Counted from the first letter of the stretch, positions 34,643 through 43,644 are shown. The stretch: DNA of 64,000 nucleotides from Streptomyces sp. NBC_00091 (GCF_026343185.1 NZ_JAPEMA010000001.1:5704001-5768000); one strand, 5' to 3'. Made by a program: numbers and translations. The notes: generated from the letters alone by a model not told the origin.

Positions 34643-35503
34643 ATGACGGGATTCGAGATCACCGGCGCGAGCGCCGCAGACATGGAACTGCTGCGCACCT
34701 GGGCGGACATGGAGGGCTGGAATCCGGGGGACAGCGACCGCTTCGCCTTCGCGGTCGCCGACCCGGACGGCTTCCTCGTCGGGCGCCGGGACGGGGAGCC
34801 GGTGGCCTGCATCTCCGCCGTGCGCTACGGCGCCGGCTTCGGCTTCATCGGCTTCTACATCGCCCGGCCCGACGTACGCGGCCAGGGCTACGGCCTCCGG
34901 CTGTGGCAGGCCGGGACGGACCGGCTCCAGGGGCGGCTCGTCGGGCTGGACGGGGTGGTCGAGCAGCAGGACAACTACCGCAAGTCCGGCTTCCGTTCCG
35001 CCTGGACGAACACGCGCCACGAAGGCGTACCGCAGCCCGGCGCGGACGGCTCGGACGGGGCAGACGGCGCGGTGGAGATCGTCGACGCCGCCTCGCTGCC
35101 CTTCGCGCAACTCGCCGCCTACGACCGCCGGTTCTTCCCCGAGGCGCGCGACGCCTTCCTCTCCGCCTGGACCGCCCTGCCCGGCCGGACGGCCCTCGCA
35201 GCCGTCCAGGGCGGGCGGATCGAGGGGCTCGGCGTGATCCGCCCCTGTAGCGGCGCCTCCCGCATCGGCCCGCTCTACGCCGCCGCCCCGGAGGTGGCCG
35301 CCGCCCTCGTACGGCGGCTCGCCGGACACGCCCCCGGGGGTGAGGTGGCCGTGGACGTGCCCGACGTGAACCCGGCCGCGACCGCCGTGGCGGCCGGGCT
35401 GGGGCTGGCACCGGTCTTCGAGACGGCCCGCATGTACACGGGCCCGGCGCCGGAGGTCGAGGTGGCCGGGATGTACGGGGTCACCAGCCTCGAACTGGGC
35501 TGA
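34643..35503 (+). CDS. GNAT acetyltransferase with C-terminal second GNAT-like domain
   Basis: A 286-residue protein. The N-terminal GNAT domain (residues 1-140) holds the acetyl-CoA loop RPDVRGQGYGLRLW. The C-terminal half (residues about 145-280) has the weaker GNAT-like pattern known from Acetyltransf_18 proteins (FPEARDAFLSAWTALPGRTA, VAAGLGLAPVFETARMY). The acceptor is unknown. ATG 34643. Its position 42 bp behind the ATP-grasp gene suggests a small modification operon. Confidence 0.82.
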   Translation: MTGFEITGASAADMELLRTWADMEGWNPGDSDRFAFAVADPDGFLVGRRDGEPVACISAVRYGAGFGFIGFYIARPDVRGQGYGLRLWQAGTDRLQGRLVGLDGVVEQQDNYRKSGFRSAWTNTRHEGVPQPGADGSDGADGAVEIVDAASLPFAQLAAYDRRFFPEARDAFLSAWTALPGRTALAAVQGGRIEGLGVIRPCSGASRIGPLYAAAPEVAAALVRRLAGHAPGGEVAVDVPDVNPAATAVAAGLGLAPVFETARMYTGPAPEVEVAGMYGVTSLELG

Positions 35504-35578
35504 CGGGAAGACCCCGTTGCCCCGTGACCCCGGGCCGGACGGCGGTCGCACGGCGCCGCCCGGCGCGGCCCGCGGGCC

Positions 35579-36022
35579 TCAGATGCCGAAGAGCACACCG
35601 GTGGTGCTGCGCAGCCCGCAGGGGTTGCCGAAGGTGTACGTGTAGCTCAGCCGGCGCCCCTGCCACACGCCGTCGGTGGTGACCGTCACCGGGTTCCACT
35701 CCCTGGTACACGCCGTGTCGGGGCGGGGCGCGGCCAGGGCGTCCAGCGAGGGCCCGTTCTCCCGTAACTCGGCGCAGGCGGCCGCCGGGTCCGGGTGGGT
35801 GCCGCCCGGCCTCGGCGCGCACACCAGCGTGGCCGCGCGCAGCACCGTCCCGTTGACGGCGTCCTCCCCGGCCGTCACGCTGACCACGAGCGCGGACGGC
35901 GCGTACAGGCTCTGGGTTCCGGTAGGCGCCGCGTCGGCGGCTCCGGTCCCGGCCAGCGCGGTGGCGGCGGTGAGGGCCATTGCTCCGGAAGCCAGTCCCA
36001 GACTCCTGGTGATGGACCGCAT
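35579..36022 (-). CDS. Subtilisin-inhibitor-like secreted protease inhibitor, TTA-containing
   Basis: A 147-residue SSI-family precursor with a signal peptide to about residue 34, then SLYAPSALVVSVTAGE as in SSI. The four conserved cysteines are at LVCAPR, AACAEL, TACTRE and GNPCGL. The reactive loop is C-T-R-E-W-N-P-V, aligning with C-P-M-V-Y-D-P-V of SSI, so P1 is Arg107 and the inhibitor should favour trypsin-like proteases. Codon 86 is TTA (35765-35767), fitting bldA-dependent production during development. ATG 36022 is chosen over GTG 36031 because GAGGAG is correctly spaced only for the ATG. Confidence 0.92.
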   Translation of the reverse strand: MRSITRSLGLASGAMALTAATALAGTGAADAAPTGTQSLYAPSALVVSVTAGEDAVNGTVLRAATLVCAPRPGGTHPDPAAACAELRENGPSLDALAAPRPDTACTREWNPVTVTTDGVWQGRRLSYTYTFGNPCGLRSTTGVLFGI

Positions 36023-36227
36023 TTCGAACACTCCTCGGCTCGGTGTTTCGGATAACGGACGGGAGTCTTGCCCATCCGGAGCGGGAACGCCCGTTCGTAC
36101 CCCTATTTCTCGTCACCGATCGTGAGCGCATGAGTGCAGTCCGCAGCCGCCTCCCCTGTCGTGACCTGTGAAGCAGTGATTCCGGGAAACGGCCGAACAC
36201 GCTCCCCGTACGCCCTGGCGCGGGCCC

Positions 36228-36689
36228 TCAGCGCGCCCCCGTGCGCGGGGCGTAGAGGTCCAGGAGCCGGGTGCGGGTCTGCTGGAGCCGCACGGCGAGG
36301 ACCCGCCCGACCCAGTGCCCGATCGCGGAGCCGAAGGCCGGGTCGGCGTCCATCAGCATCCGGACGGTCTCCCCGTCGAACTCGTGGGCCCGTACCGGGG
36401 TCATGGCCTCGGCGCTCAGCTGCCACACGTACGGCGGGAACAGCCACGACCAGCCCACCAGCTCCCCGGGGCCGAGGCTCTCGACGGGGGCGGGCGTGCG
36501 GCGGCCGGGCACGGGGATCTCCAGGGTCACCGTGCCGGAGCGCACGATCCAGAAGGTGTGCGCCCGGGCGCCCTCGTCGAAGAGCCGCGCACCTTCGGGG
36601 AAGTTGACCTCACGGGCGTGGGCCATCAGCCGGGCGCGGTGCTCGGCGGACAGGACGGCGGCGATCCGGATGGGGGAAGGTGTGCTCAC
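36228..36689 (-). CDS. Cyclic nucleotide-binding domain protein without HTH
   Basis: A 153-residue protein covering the CRP/cNMP-binding beta-roll (FPEGARLFDEGARAHTFWIVRSG; SLGPGELVGWSWLFPPYVW) and the following helix. It ends with VRLQQTRTRLLDLYAP, without the DNA-binding domain. The ligand loop has GELVGWS where CAMP receptors have GELG-L and Arg, so cAMP binding is doubtful. It may be a partner or sensor of another protein. GTG 36689 has GGAGG close upstream. Confidence 0.8.
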   Translation of the reverse strand: MSTPSPIRIAAVLSAEHRARLMAHAREVNFPEGARLFDEGARAHTFWIVRSGTVTLEIPVPGRRTPAPVESLGPGELVGWSWLFPPYVWQLSAEAMTPVRAHEFDGETVRMLMDADPAFGSAIGHWVGRVLAVRLQQTRTRLLDLYAPRTGAR

Positions 36690-36792
36690 GACGGCCTCCG
36701 ATCACGACCCCCCGCAACCCTCTGGTCTCCCCAGTGTCGCCGACCCGTGCCCGGATCACGGCATGCCGCGATGCGGGCACGGTCGGTCGCGC

Positions 36793-36818
36793 GCCGCCCA
36801 CCGAGGGTGGCGGGCGGC
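36793..36818 (-). terminator. Candidate hairpin after the small acidic protein gene
   Basis: GCCGCCC and GGGCGGC enclose a short inner pairing. It is 68 bases downstream of the minus-strand gene ending at 36886. The stem has an internal mismatch, so confidence is moderate. Confidence 0.4.
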
Positions 36819-36885
36819 GGCCGGGGCTGCCAGGGAACGTCGCCCCAACCCGGGCGGAAGAAACCATTCCGGCAGTGGTCGGCGG

Positions 36886-37188
36886 CTACTCCTCGGCGTT
36901 GGCCTCCAGACAGGCCAGCTCCATCGCGTCGAGCACCGCCTCATGGCTGCGGCTGCTCAGCTCCGCGACGTTCTCGATCTGCGCCGTGGCCCAGGCGGCC
37001 AGCGTCATCACCAGCACCCGCAGCCCGTCCGTGCCGTGATCGGCGAGGATCGCGTCGGCGACGGCCATGGCGTCCTCCGGCACCTGCTCCGGCGGCTCCA
37101 GCCCGGCGAGACCGCGCAGCATCGCCAGGGTCCGGCGGGAGATCTCCGGGGTCATCCTCGCCAGCCGCATGTCTTCTTCTTCGTCCAT
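36886..37188 (-). CDS. Conserved small acidic helical protein
   Basis: A 100-residue soluble, predicted all-helical protein (MDEEEDMRLARMTPEISRRT at the start, AMELACLEANAEE at the end) with no known motif. ATG 37188 has GGAGGG 8 bases upstream, which also argues against GTG 37197. It stands alone, divergent from the secreted glycosidase gene. I cannot assign a function. Confidence 0.65.
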   Translation of the reverse strand: MDEEEDMRLARMTPEISRRTLAMLRGLAGLEPPEQVPEDAMAVADAILADHGTDGLRVLVMTLAAWATAQIENVAELSSRSHEAVLDAMELACLEANAEE

Positions 37189-37431
37189 CAGCCCCACCCT
37201 CCGATGCCCGGGCCCGTCCCCTCAGGGCACGGTAGAGGGGCCTGGCCCCGCACGGGGCGGTTTTCCCCAGGTGACCCGTGCGAGGGGAGCGGCCGGGCCT
37301 GCCGGAGTTGACGCCTCCGGGTGCCCGGGGCCCCGCCGGGCCGTTCCCGAGCCTTCCCTGTGGTGCGACCGACCGGTAACTTGTCCGCCGCAGCCGCCCG
37401 GGAGCGGGCGGCCGGAGCCGGCGGGAGCCAC

Positions 37432-39378
37432 ATGAAGAGCCTTGTACGGGTGCTGCTGAGCGTGATGCTCCTGGCGGGCGGAGCCCTGCCGGCCGCCGCG
37501 GCCCCCGCCCCGGCCCCCGCGCTCCCGGCCGTCGCGCTCCGGGCCGCCCCGGCAGCCGACGCCTCCTGGACGCCCCCGCTCTCCACCAGGGGCCGCTACA
37601 TCGTCGACGCCCGGGGCGAGCGCTTCCGGCTGCGCTCCGGCAACTGGGACGGAGCCCAGGGCTCCTGGAACGGCTCCGGAGACCGCGGCGACCCCGCCAC
37701 CCACCACAGCGGCCAGGACTCCCACGGCATCCCGCTCGGCCTCGACCGGGTCCCCCTGCCCACGCTGCTCGCGGACTTCCGCGCCCTCGGGCTCAACAGC
37801 ATCCGGCTGCCCTTCTCCAACGAGATGCTGCACACCACCACCCCCGTCCCGGACGCGGCCGTCGCCGCCAATCCGGCCCTGCGGGGGCGCACCCCGCTCC
37901 AGGTCTTCGACGCCGCCGTCGCCGCCCTGACCGACGCCGGCTTCGCCGTCATCCTCAACAACCACACCGGTACCACCCGCTGGTGCTGCGGGCTCGACGG
38001 CAACGAACGCTGGAACAGCGGCCGTTCCACCGCCCAGTGGGCCGACGACTGGGTCTTCCTGGCCCGCCGCTACCGCGACAACCCGCGCGTGGTCGGCGCC
38101 GACCTCTACAACGAGGTCCGCCGCGACACCTGGGACGACCCCAACTGGGGCCTCGGCGACTCCCACGACTGGCAGGCCGCCTCCCAGGAGGCCGCCGACC
38201 GGATCCTCACCGAGGCCAACCCCGACCTGCTCATCGTGGTCGAGGGCATCAACTGGACCGGCATCCCGCTCGACGGACTGCCCCACGAGCGCCCCACCCT
38301 CACCCCCGTGCGCACCCTCTCGCACACCCTCGTCGTCTCCAACAAGCTGGTGTACTCCGCCCACTTCTACGGGTACACCGGCCCCCACCACAGCGGCGCG
38401 AGCGGCCTCGGCGAGACCCACGACCTCCGCTACCAGGACATGACCCCGGCCCAGCTCGAACAGACCCTCTACGACCAGGCCTTCTTCGTCTCCGCCGAGA
38501 CCGGGACCCACTTCACCGCCCCCGTCTGGATCAGCGAGTTCGGCATCGGCGCGGACGAGACGGGCACCGCCCCGCGCGCCTGGTTCGGCAACATGACCGC
38601 CCGCCTGGCCGGCTCCGACGCCGACTTCGCGTACTGGCCCCTCGTCGGCTGGAGCACCACCGCCCAGGGCGCCCCGGGCGGCGACAGCTGGGCGATGCTG
38701 CGCTACGACGCCACGGGCCGCCGCACCGGGGTCCTCGACCCCGCCGACTGGCGCACCGCCCCCTGGACCGCCCTGGCCGGAGCCCCCTCCCGCACCGGGC
38801 CGGTCCCCGCCACCCCCGCCTGGTACCAGCTCAGCACCGACCACCGCGACCACAACGCCTCCCTGCTCACCCGGGCCGCCGGGGACTGGGACAGCGGCGC
38901 CCGCAAGGCGGTCTGCCCGGACGGCGCCCGGCTGGCGGGGCTCAGCCACACCGGCGGGCGCGGCCTGTGCACCACCTCGGACCTGCGCGCCCCGGCCGGC
39001 GGCCACACGGTGGTCCGCGACGAGGCGTACGTCCCGCCGGGCGGGGACTGGGCCACCGGCTACACGAAGCTCCAGTGCCCGGTCGGGCAGCTTTTGATCG
39101 GGTACAGCTTGATCGGCTACAGCCTGCGCGGCGAGCGGGTCTCGGCGGCCCTGTGCGCCCCGGCCCGTACGGCCCTACCGGCCGGCGGCGGCCGTACGCT
39201 CTGGTTCGACCGGGGCGACGCCCGCCCGGCGGGAGCCGGCGGCGGCGACTTCGCCCGGGGCCACTACAAGGGCCAGTGCCTGCCCACCGAGTACGCGGCG
39301 GGCATCGCCTTCACCACGCGGGTCGGCGCCCGCCCCTCCCCGGCGGCCCTGCTCTGCCGCCCCCTGCCGGCCGCCTGA
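37432..39378 (+). CDS. Secreted GH5-family glycoside hydrolase
   Basis: A 648-residue protein with a signal peptide (residues 1-28) and a GH5-type TIM barrel (about 50-430). The acid/base Glu228 lies in DLYNEV and the nucleophile Glu369 in WISEFG. A cysteine-containing beta domain of about 200 residues follows (residues 440-648). The family includes cellulases and mannanases, and the substrate is not fixed by the sequence seen. The C-terminal domain could bind carbohydrate. ATG 37432 follows GGGAG. It is monocistronic and ends near a small hairpin and a 15-bp tandem repeat. Confidence 0.88.
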   Translation: MKSLVRVLLSVMLLAGGALPAAAAPAPAPALPAVALRAAPAADASWTPPLSTRGRYIVDARGERFRLRSGNWDGAQGSWNGSGDRGDPATHHSGQDSHGIPLGLDRVPLPTLLADFRALGLNSIRLPFSNEMLHTTTPVPDAAVAANPALRGRTPLQVFDAAVAALTDAGFAVILNNHTGTTRWCCGLDGNERWNSGRSTAQWADDWVFLARRYRDNPRVVGADLYNEVRRDTWDDPNWGLGDSHDWQAASQEAADRILTEANPDLLIVVEGINWTGIPLDGLPHERPTLTPVRTLSHTLVVSNKLVYSAHFYGYTGPHHSGASGLGETHDLRYQDMTPAQLEQTLYDQAFFVSAETGTHFTAPVWISEFGIGADETGTAPRAWFGNMTARLAGSDADFAYWPLVGWSTTAQGAPGGDSWAMLRYDATGRRTGVLDPADWRTAPWTALAGAPSRTGPVPATPAWYQLSTDHRDHNASLLTRAAGDWDSGARKAVCPDGARLAGLSHTGGRGLCTTSDLRAPAGGHTVVRDEAYVPPGGDWATGYTKLQCPVGQLLIGYSLIGYSLRGERVSAALCAPARTALPAGGGRTLWFDRGDARPAGAGGGDFARGHYKGQCLPTEYAAGIAFTTRVGARPSPAALLCRPLPAA

Positions 39379-39401
39379 GCCGGCCCGGCCGCCTCGCGCA
39401 A

Positions 39402-39416
39402 GTCCGGTGTCCGGAC
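39402..39416 (+). terminator. Small hairpin after the glycosidase gene
   Basis: GTCCGG-TGT-CCGGAC is a perfect 6-bp stem with a 3-nt loop, 23 bases after the stop. Confidence 0.4.
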
Positions 39417-39441
39417 CGGGGATCCGCCCTAGGGTGCGCCC

Positions 39442-39531
39442 GTACGCAGTGCAGCAGTACGCAGTGCAGAAGTACGACGTGCAGCAGTACCGCGTACGGC
39501 AGTACGCCGTAAGGCAGTACGACATGCAGTG
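39442..39531. repeat. Six-copy 15-bp tandem repeat (intergenic minisatellite)
   Basis: Six contiguous 15-bp units begin with GTAC. The first two are GTACGCAGTGCAGCA and GTACGCAGTGCAGAA, and later ones diverge (GTACGACATGCAGTG is last). The array fills most of the 173-bp gap between two secreted-protein genes and ends 20 bases before the second start. Each unit contains GTAC, so the array also carries regularly spaced short palindromes. Confidence 0.9.
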
Positions 39532-39551
39532 GACAACGAACTGGGGGGTTC

Positions 39552-42284
39552 ATGCGTAGATCCAGAGGGCCGGCAGCCGCTCTCGCCCTGGCACTGGCCG
39601 GCTCCGGCGCGGTCGTCGGCCTCGGCCTCGTCCCGCGGGCGGCGGCCGTCACCCCGCCCGTCGCCTTCACCGCCGACGCGCTGCCCACCTGGCAGCCCAA
39701 CGGGGTCGTGTGGGCCCTCGCCGAGGCGGGCGGCACAGTCTTCGTCGGCGGCACCTTCTCCGCCGTGCGCCCGCCCGCCGGCGCCGCCGGCAGCGAGCGG
39801 CCGGCCGTCAACTTCGCCGCGCTCGACGCCGCGACCGGCGCCCCGACCTCCTGCACCCTGTCCTTCACCATCGGCAGCGGCACCGCCACCGTCCGCGCGC
39901 TCACCCTCTCGCCGGACAAGAAGACGCTGTACGCGGGCGGTTACTTCGGCGCGGTCAACGGCACCCCGGTCTCCAGCGTCGCCGCCATCGACGTGGCCAC
40001 CTGCACCGTGAAGTCCTCCTTCCGCCCCGCCTTCGCGGCCACCGTACGGGCCATCGCCGTCGCCGGTGACACCGTCTACGCGGGCGGCGACTTCCTCACC
40101 GTCGCGGGCCAGCCGCGCCGGCGCTTCGCCGCCGTCGCCGCGGCCGACGGAGCGCTGCGACCCTTCCGGGCCGACGCCGACGAGCCGGGCCGCGCCGTCG
40201 AGGTCACCCCGGACGGGAAGAACGTGCTGCTCGGGGGCGACTTCTTCACCGTCAACGGGACGGACACGCACGCGCTGGCCGTCGTGGACGCCACCAGCGG
40301 CGCCCTCACCAAGTCCTATGCCGGCTTCATCGAGACCAACTCCGTCGTCAAGGACATCGCGACCGACGCCACCGGCTTCTACACCGCCAACGAGGGCACC
40401 GGCGGCGGGGTCTTCGACGGCCGCATCGCCCTCGACCTGGCCGGCTTCGGCCAGCGCTGGCGCGACACCTGCCTGGGCGCCACCCAGGCCGTCCTGCCGT
40501 ACCAGAACGTGCTCTACAGCGCCTCGCACGCCCACGACTGTTCCAGCGTCGGCGAGTTCCCCGACGGCCGGCGCCACCACCTGCTGGCGCAGCCGACCGC
40601 GAGCACCGGCAAGCTGGGCTGGGCCCCCGACACCGACGACGGCATCGGCGAGGGCATCGGCCCGCGCGTGATGACCGTCGGCTCCAAGGCGGGCGCCCAG
40701 TACCTGTGGGTCGGCGGCGAGTTCACCACCGTCAACGGGGCGGCGCAGCAGAGCCTGACGCGCTTCTCCTCCACCAACGACACGGGCGCGCCGACCGTTC
40801 CCCTCGCGAGCGCCGCCGCCTTCCGGCCCGGCGAGGTCCAGGTGCGCTGGCGCACCAGCCTCGACCTGGACGACAGCGCGCTCACTTACCGGATCTACCG
40901 CAACGGCTCGGCCACCCCGGTCGGCACGGTCACCGCCGACTCGCTGTTCTTCAAGCGGCCGCAGGCCTCCTGGACCGACACCACCGCCCAGGCCGGCCAG
41001 TCGTACACCTACCGGGTGACGGCCACCGACGCGGCGGGCAACGTCAGCGCCCCGTCGGCCCCGGCGAGCGTGACGGTGCCCGTCTCGGCCGAGGCCTACC
41101 CGAGCCAGGTCCGCGCGGACGGCGCCCAGCTGTACTGGCGCTACGACGACCCGGTCCTGCCGTACGCCGCCGACTCCTCGGCCGCCGGCGACCAGGCGGG
41201 CGTCCACCAGGGCGCCCCGGCCCTGCGCCAGTCGCCGGGCGCGGTGGGCGGCGCGAGCACGGCCATCGGCTTCAACGGCACGGACGGGCACGTCCACGGC
41301 GACCGCCGGCAGACCGTGGGCGGCACCTACAGCATCGAGACCTGGTTCAAGACGGGCACCACCCGGGGCGGCAAGCTCATCGGCTTCGGCAACCAGCAAG
41401 TCAACGGCAGCAGCCAGTACGACAAGCACGTCTACATGACCGACGACGGGCGGCTGGTCTACGGTGTCTACACCGGAGCCACCCGCACCATCATCACCGC
41501 GGCCGCGTACAACGACGACAAGTGGCACCACGTCGTCGCCACCCAGGGCCCCGGCGGGATGACCCTGTACGTGGACGGCGCCCAGAAGGGCACCCTCGCC
41601 GTCACCACCCACGAGAACTTCTCCGGCTACTGGCGCACCGGCTTCGACGGCCTCGGCGGCTGGCCGGACCGCCCGGCGAGCGAGCACTGGGCGGGCCGGC
41701 TGGACGAGACCGCCGTCTACCCGACCGTGCTGAGCGCGGCGCAGGTGCAGAACCACTTCACCCTCGCCTCCGCCCCGGCCGACTCGGTCGTCCGGATCAC
41801 CGCGGCCGAGGACACCTACGCCAACGCGGGCGCCCCGGACGCCAACTACGGGACCTCCGGGTCCCTCGCGGTGCGCGGCAGCTCGCTGTACGCGAGCTAC
41901 CTGCGCTTCGACCTGCCCGCCGCGCCCGCCGGCCAGGTGCTCAAGTCGGCCGCGCTGAGCGTGAAGACCAGCACCATGGCCGGCGCCGGAACCACGGACA
42001 CCGTCTCGGTGGTCCCGGTCACCGGCGCGTGGTCGGAGGGCGGGACCACGTACGACAACCGCCCGGGCACGGGCACCGCGGCGCTCGGCGCCTTCCCGGG
42101 GATCCCGGACGGCTCGGCGGTCCACACCGTAGGGCTGGACACGGCCGCCGTCGCGGGCGCGCTGGGCGGCTCCTACGGCCTGGCGCTGACCGCTACCGGG
42201 ACCGACGCCCTGTGGCTGTGGTCCTCGGAGGCGGCGGCCAACGAGGGGACGCCCCAGCTGAGGCTGACCTTCGGGGCCCCGTAG
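39552..42284 (+). CDS. Secreted multidomain protein: beta-propeller, FN3, LamG and C-terminal DNRLRE-type domain
   Basis: A 910-residue exported protein with a signal peptide to about residue 32. Delta-60-like propeller repeats cover residues 45-400 (repeated VYAGGDFLTVAG / VLLGGDFFTVNG / LWVGGEFTTVNG). An FN3 domain covers about 415-515 and a LamG/concanavalin fold about 520-745 (IETWFKTG; WHHVVATQGPGGMTLYVDG). The C-terminal domain of about 150 residues (AEDTYANAGAPDANYGTSGSL; SYLRFDLP) is the DNRLRE/CBM96 type. It is probably an adhesive or polysaccharide-binding surface protein. ATG 39552, with GGGGGG 7 bases upstream. Confidence 0.88.
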   Translation: MRRSRGPAAALALALAGSGAVVGLGLVPRAAAVTPPVAFTADALPTWQPNGVVWALAEAGGTVFVGGTFSAVRPPAGAAGSERPAVNFAALDAATGAPTSCTLSFTIGSGTATVRALTLSPDKKTLYAGGYFGAVNGTPVSSVAAIDVATCTVKSSFRPAFAATVRAIAVAGDTVYAGGDFLTVAGQPRRRFAAVAAADGALRPFRADADEPGRAVEVTPDGKNVLLGGDFFTVNGTDTHALAVVDATSGALTKSYAGFIETNSVVKDIATDATGFYTANEGTGGGVFDGRIALDLAGFGQRWRDTCLGATQAVLPYQNVLYSASHAHDCSSVGEFPDGRRHHLLAQPTASTGKLGWAPDTDDGIGEGIGPRVMTVGSKAGAQYLWVGGEFTTVNGAAQQSLTRFSSTNDTGAPTVPLASAAAFRPGEVQVRWRTSLDLDDSALTYRIYRNGSATPVGTVTADSLFFKRPQASWTDTTAQAGQSYTYRVTATDAAGNVSAPSAPASVTVPVSAEAYPSQVRADGAQLYWRYDDPVLPYAADSSAAGDQAGVHQGAPALRQSPGAVGGASTAIGFNGTDGHVHGDRRQTVGGTYSIETWFKTGTTRGGKLIGFGNQQVNGSSQYDKHVYMTDDGRLVYGVYTGATRTIITAAAYNDDKWHHVVATQGPGGMTLYVDGAQKGTLAVTTHENFSGYWRTGFDGLGGWPDRPASEHWAGRLDETAVYPTVLSAAQVQNHFTLASAPADSVVRITAAEDTYANAGAPDANYGTSGSLAVRGSSLYASYLRFDLPAAPAGQVLKSAALSVKTSTMAGAGTTDTVSVVPVTGAWSEGGTTYDNRPGTGTAALGAFPGIPDGSAVHTVGLDTAAVAGALGGSYGLALTATGTDALWLWSSEAAANEGTPQLRLTFGAP

Positions 42285-42288
42285 CGGT

Positions 42289-42612
42289 CTACCCCTGCCG
42301 CCCGTGGTGCACGTGCTCCAGCACCTGCCGGAGCAGGGCGGTGACGTGCTCGTCGTGCAGTTCGTAGACCACGCTGCGCCCGTCGCGCCGGCCGGCCACC
42401 AGGTCGAGGTGGCGTAGCGGGCGCAGGTGGTTGGAGACGGTGGGCTGGCCGAGGCCGAGCGCCTCGGCCAGCTCCCCGACGGAGCATGGCGCGTACAGCA
42501 GCCGGGCGAGGATGCGGATCCGGGCGGGCGAGGCGAGGCCCTGCATGACCTCGGCGACGGCCGCCGCGTCGGGCTCGGTGAGCGTGGGTTCCGGGGCTGC
42601 TCTGACCGGCAA
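42289..42612 (-). CDS. ArsR/SmtB-family metal-sensing repressor
   Basis: A 107-residue ArsR protein with the winged HTH (SVGELAEALGLGQPTVSNHLRPL). It has the alpha-5 metal motif D87-x-H89-x10-H100-x2-H103, as in zinc/cobalt/nickel sensors such as SmtB, CzrA and NmtR. The start is a TTG at 42612. Its natural target, a divergent P1B-type ATPase, is a pseudogene here. Only 4 bp separate its stop from that of the convergent surface-protein gene. Confidence 0.85.
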   Translation of the reverse strand: MPVRAAPEPTLTEPDAAAVAEVMQGLASPARIRILARLLYAPCSVGELAEALGLGQPTVSNHLRPLRHLDLVAGRRDGRSVVYELHDEHVTALLRQVLEHVHHGRQG

Positions 42613-42624
42613 CGGCGGCCCGCC

Positions 42625-43644
42625 GCCCAGGCCCTCTTCGGGGCCGCCTACGCCTTCGGCGGGTTCTTCACCCTCCGCGAGGCGATCGCCACCCTGCGCG
42701 AGGGCCGCTTCCAGGTCGACCTCCTGATGCTGGTCGCCGCGGCCGGAGCCGCCGCGATCGGCCGCTGGGAGGAGGGCGCGCCGTCCTCCTGGTCCTCTTC
42801 GGCCTCGGCCACGCCCTGGAGGAGTACGCCATGGGCCGCGCCCGGCGCTCCATCGAGGCCCTGGGCGCCCTCGCCCCGCGCACCGCCCTCGTCCAGCGCG
42901 GCGTCTGGGAGCCCGCCGAGGTGCCCGTCGAGGAGCTGGCCGTCGGGGACACCGTCCTGGTCCGCCCGCACACCCGCGTCCCGGCCGACGGATTCGTCGC
43001 CGCCGGCACCAGCAGCGTGGACCAGTCGCCCATCACCGGCGAGAGCGTCCCCGCCGACAAGACCCCGGGACCGCTGGCTCGGCACCCTCGGCCTGATGGA
43101 CGCCCCCCGCCGCGGGGCCGCCGCGACGGTGGCCGCCCTGCGCGGGCTCGGCGTGACCCGGACCGTGATGCTTCCCGGCGACGACCAGCGCGTGGCCGAC
43201 GCCGTCGGGCGGGCGGTGGGCGTGGACGAGGCCTTCGGCGGCCTGATGCCGCAGGACGAGGTCGCCGAGGTGGCCCGGCTGCGCCGCACGGCCCGTACGG
43301 CCATGATCGGCGACGGGGTCAACGACGCCCCCGCCATGGCCGGAGCCACGGTGGGCGTGGCCATGGGCGCGGCCGGCTCGGCGGTGGCCCTGGAAACGGC
43401 CGACATCGCCCTGATGTCCGACGACCTGAGCCACCTCCCCTTCATCACCGGCCTCAGCCGCCGCGCCGGCCGCGTCATCCGGCAGAACCTGTGGCTGAGC
43501 CTGGGCATCGTCGCCGTCCTGGTCCCGGCCACCGCGCTCGGCCTGGGCATCGGCCCGGCCGTCCTGGTCCACGAGGGCTCCACCCTGGTCGTGGTCGCCA
43601 ACGCCCTGCGGCTGCTGCGCTACCGCGACCGCAGCGCGGGATGA
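42625..43644 (+). pseudogene. Decayed P1B-type heavy-metal ATPase
   Basis: Fragments of a CadA/ZntA-like transporter occur in two frames. Frame one gives a membrane segment (ALFGAAYAFGGFFTLREAI to WEEGA). A shift at about 42780 leads to the actuator domain (ITGESVPADK, near 43030-43065). At about 43070 the first frame resumes in the hinge/P domain (LPGDDQ, IGDGVNDAPA) and the last helices. The CPC membrane motif and the phosphorylation site DKTGTLT are absent, implying an internal deletion of some 300 codons. The N-terminus is also missing. It is divergent from the intact metal-sensing ArsR gene. Confidence 0.9.

Noticed and set aside
36228..36689. cNMP-binding protein considered as a truncated pseudogene of a CRP regulator
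   Set aside because: It has its own ribosome binding site and a clean end, and no HTH remnant is found in the following sequence, so it looks like a genuine short protein.
39442..39531. Tandem repeat considered as a CRISPR array
   Set aside because: The 15-bp units are contiguous with no unique spacers and no cas genes are present.
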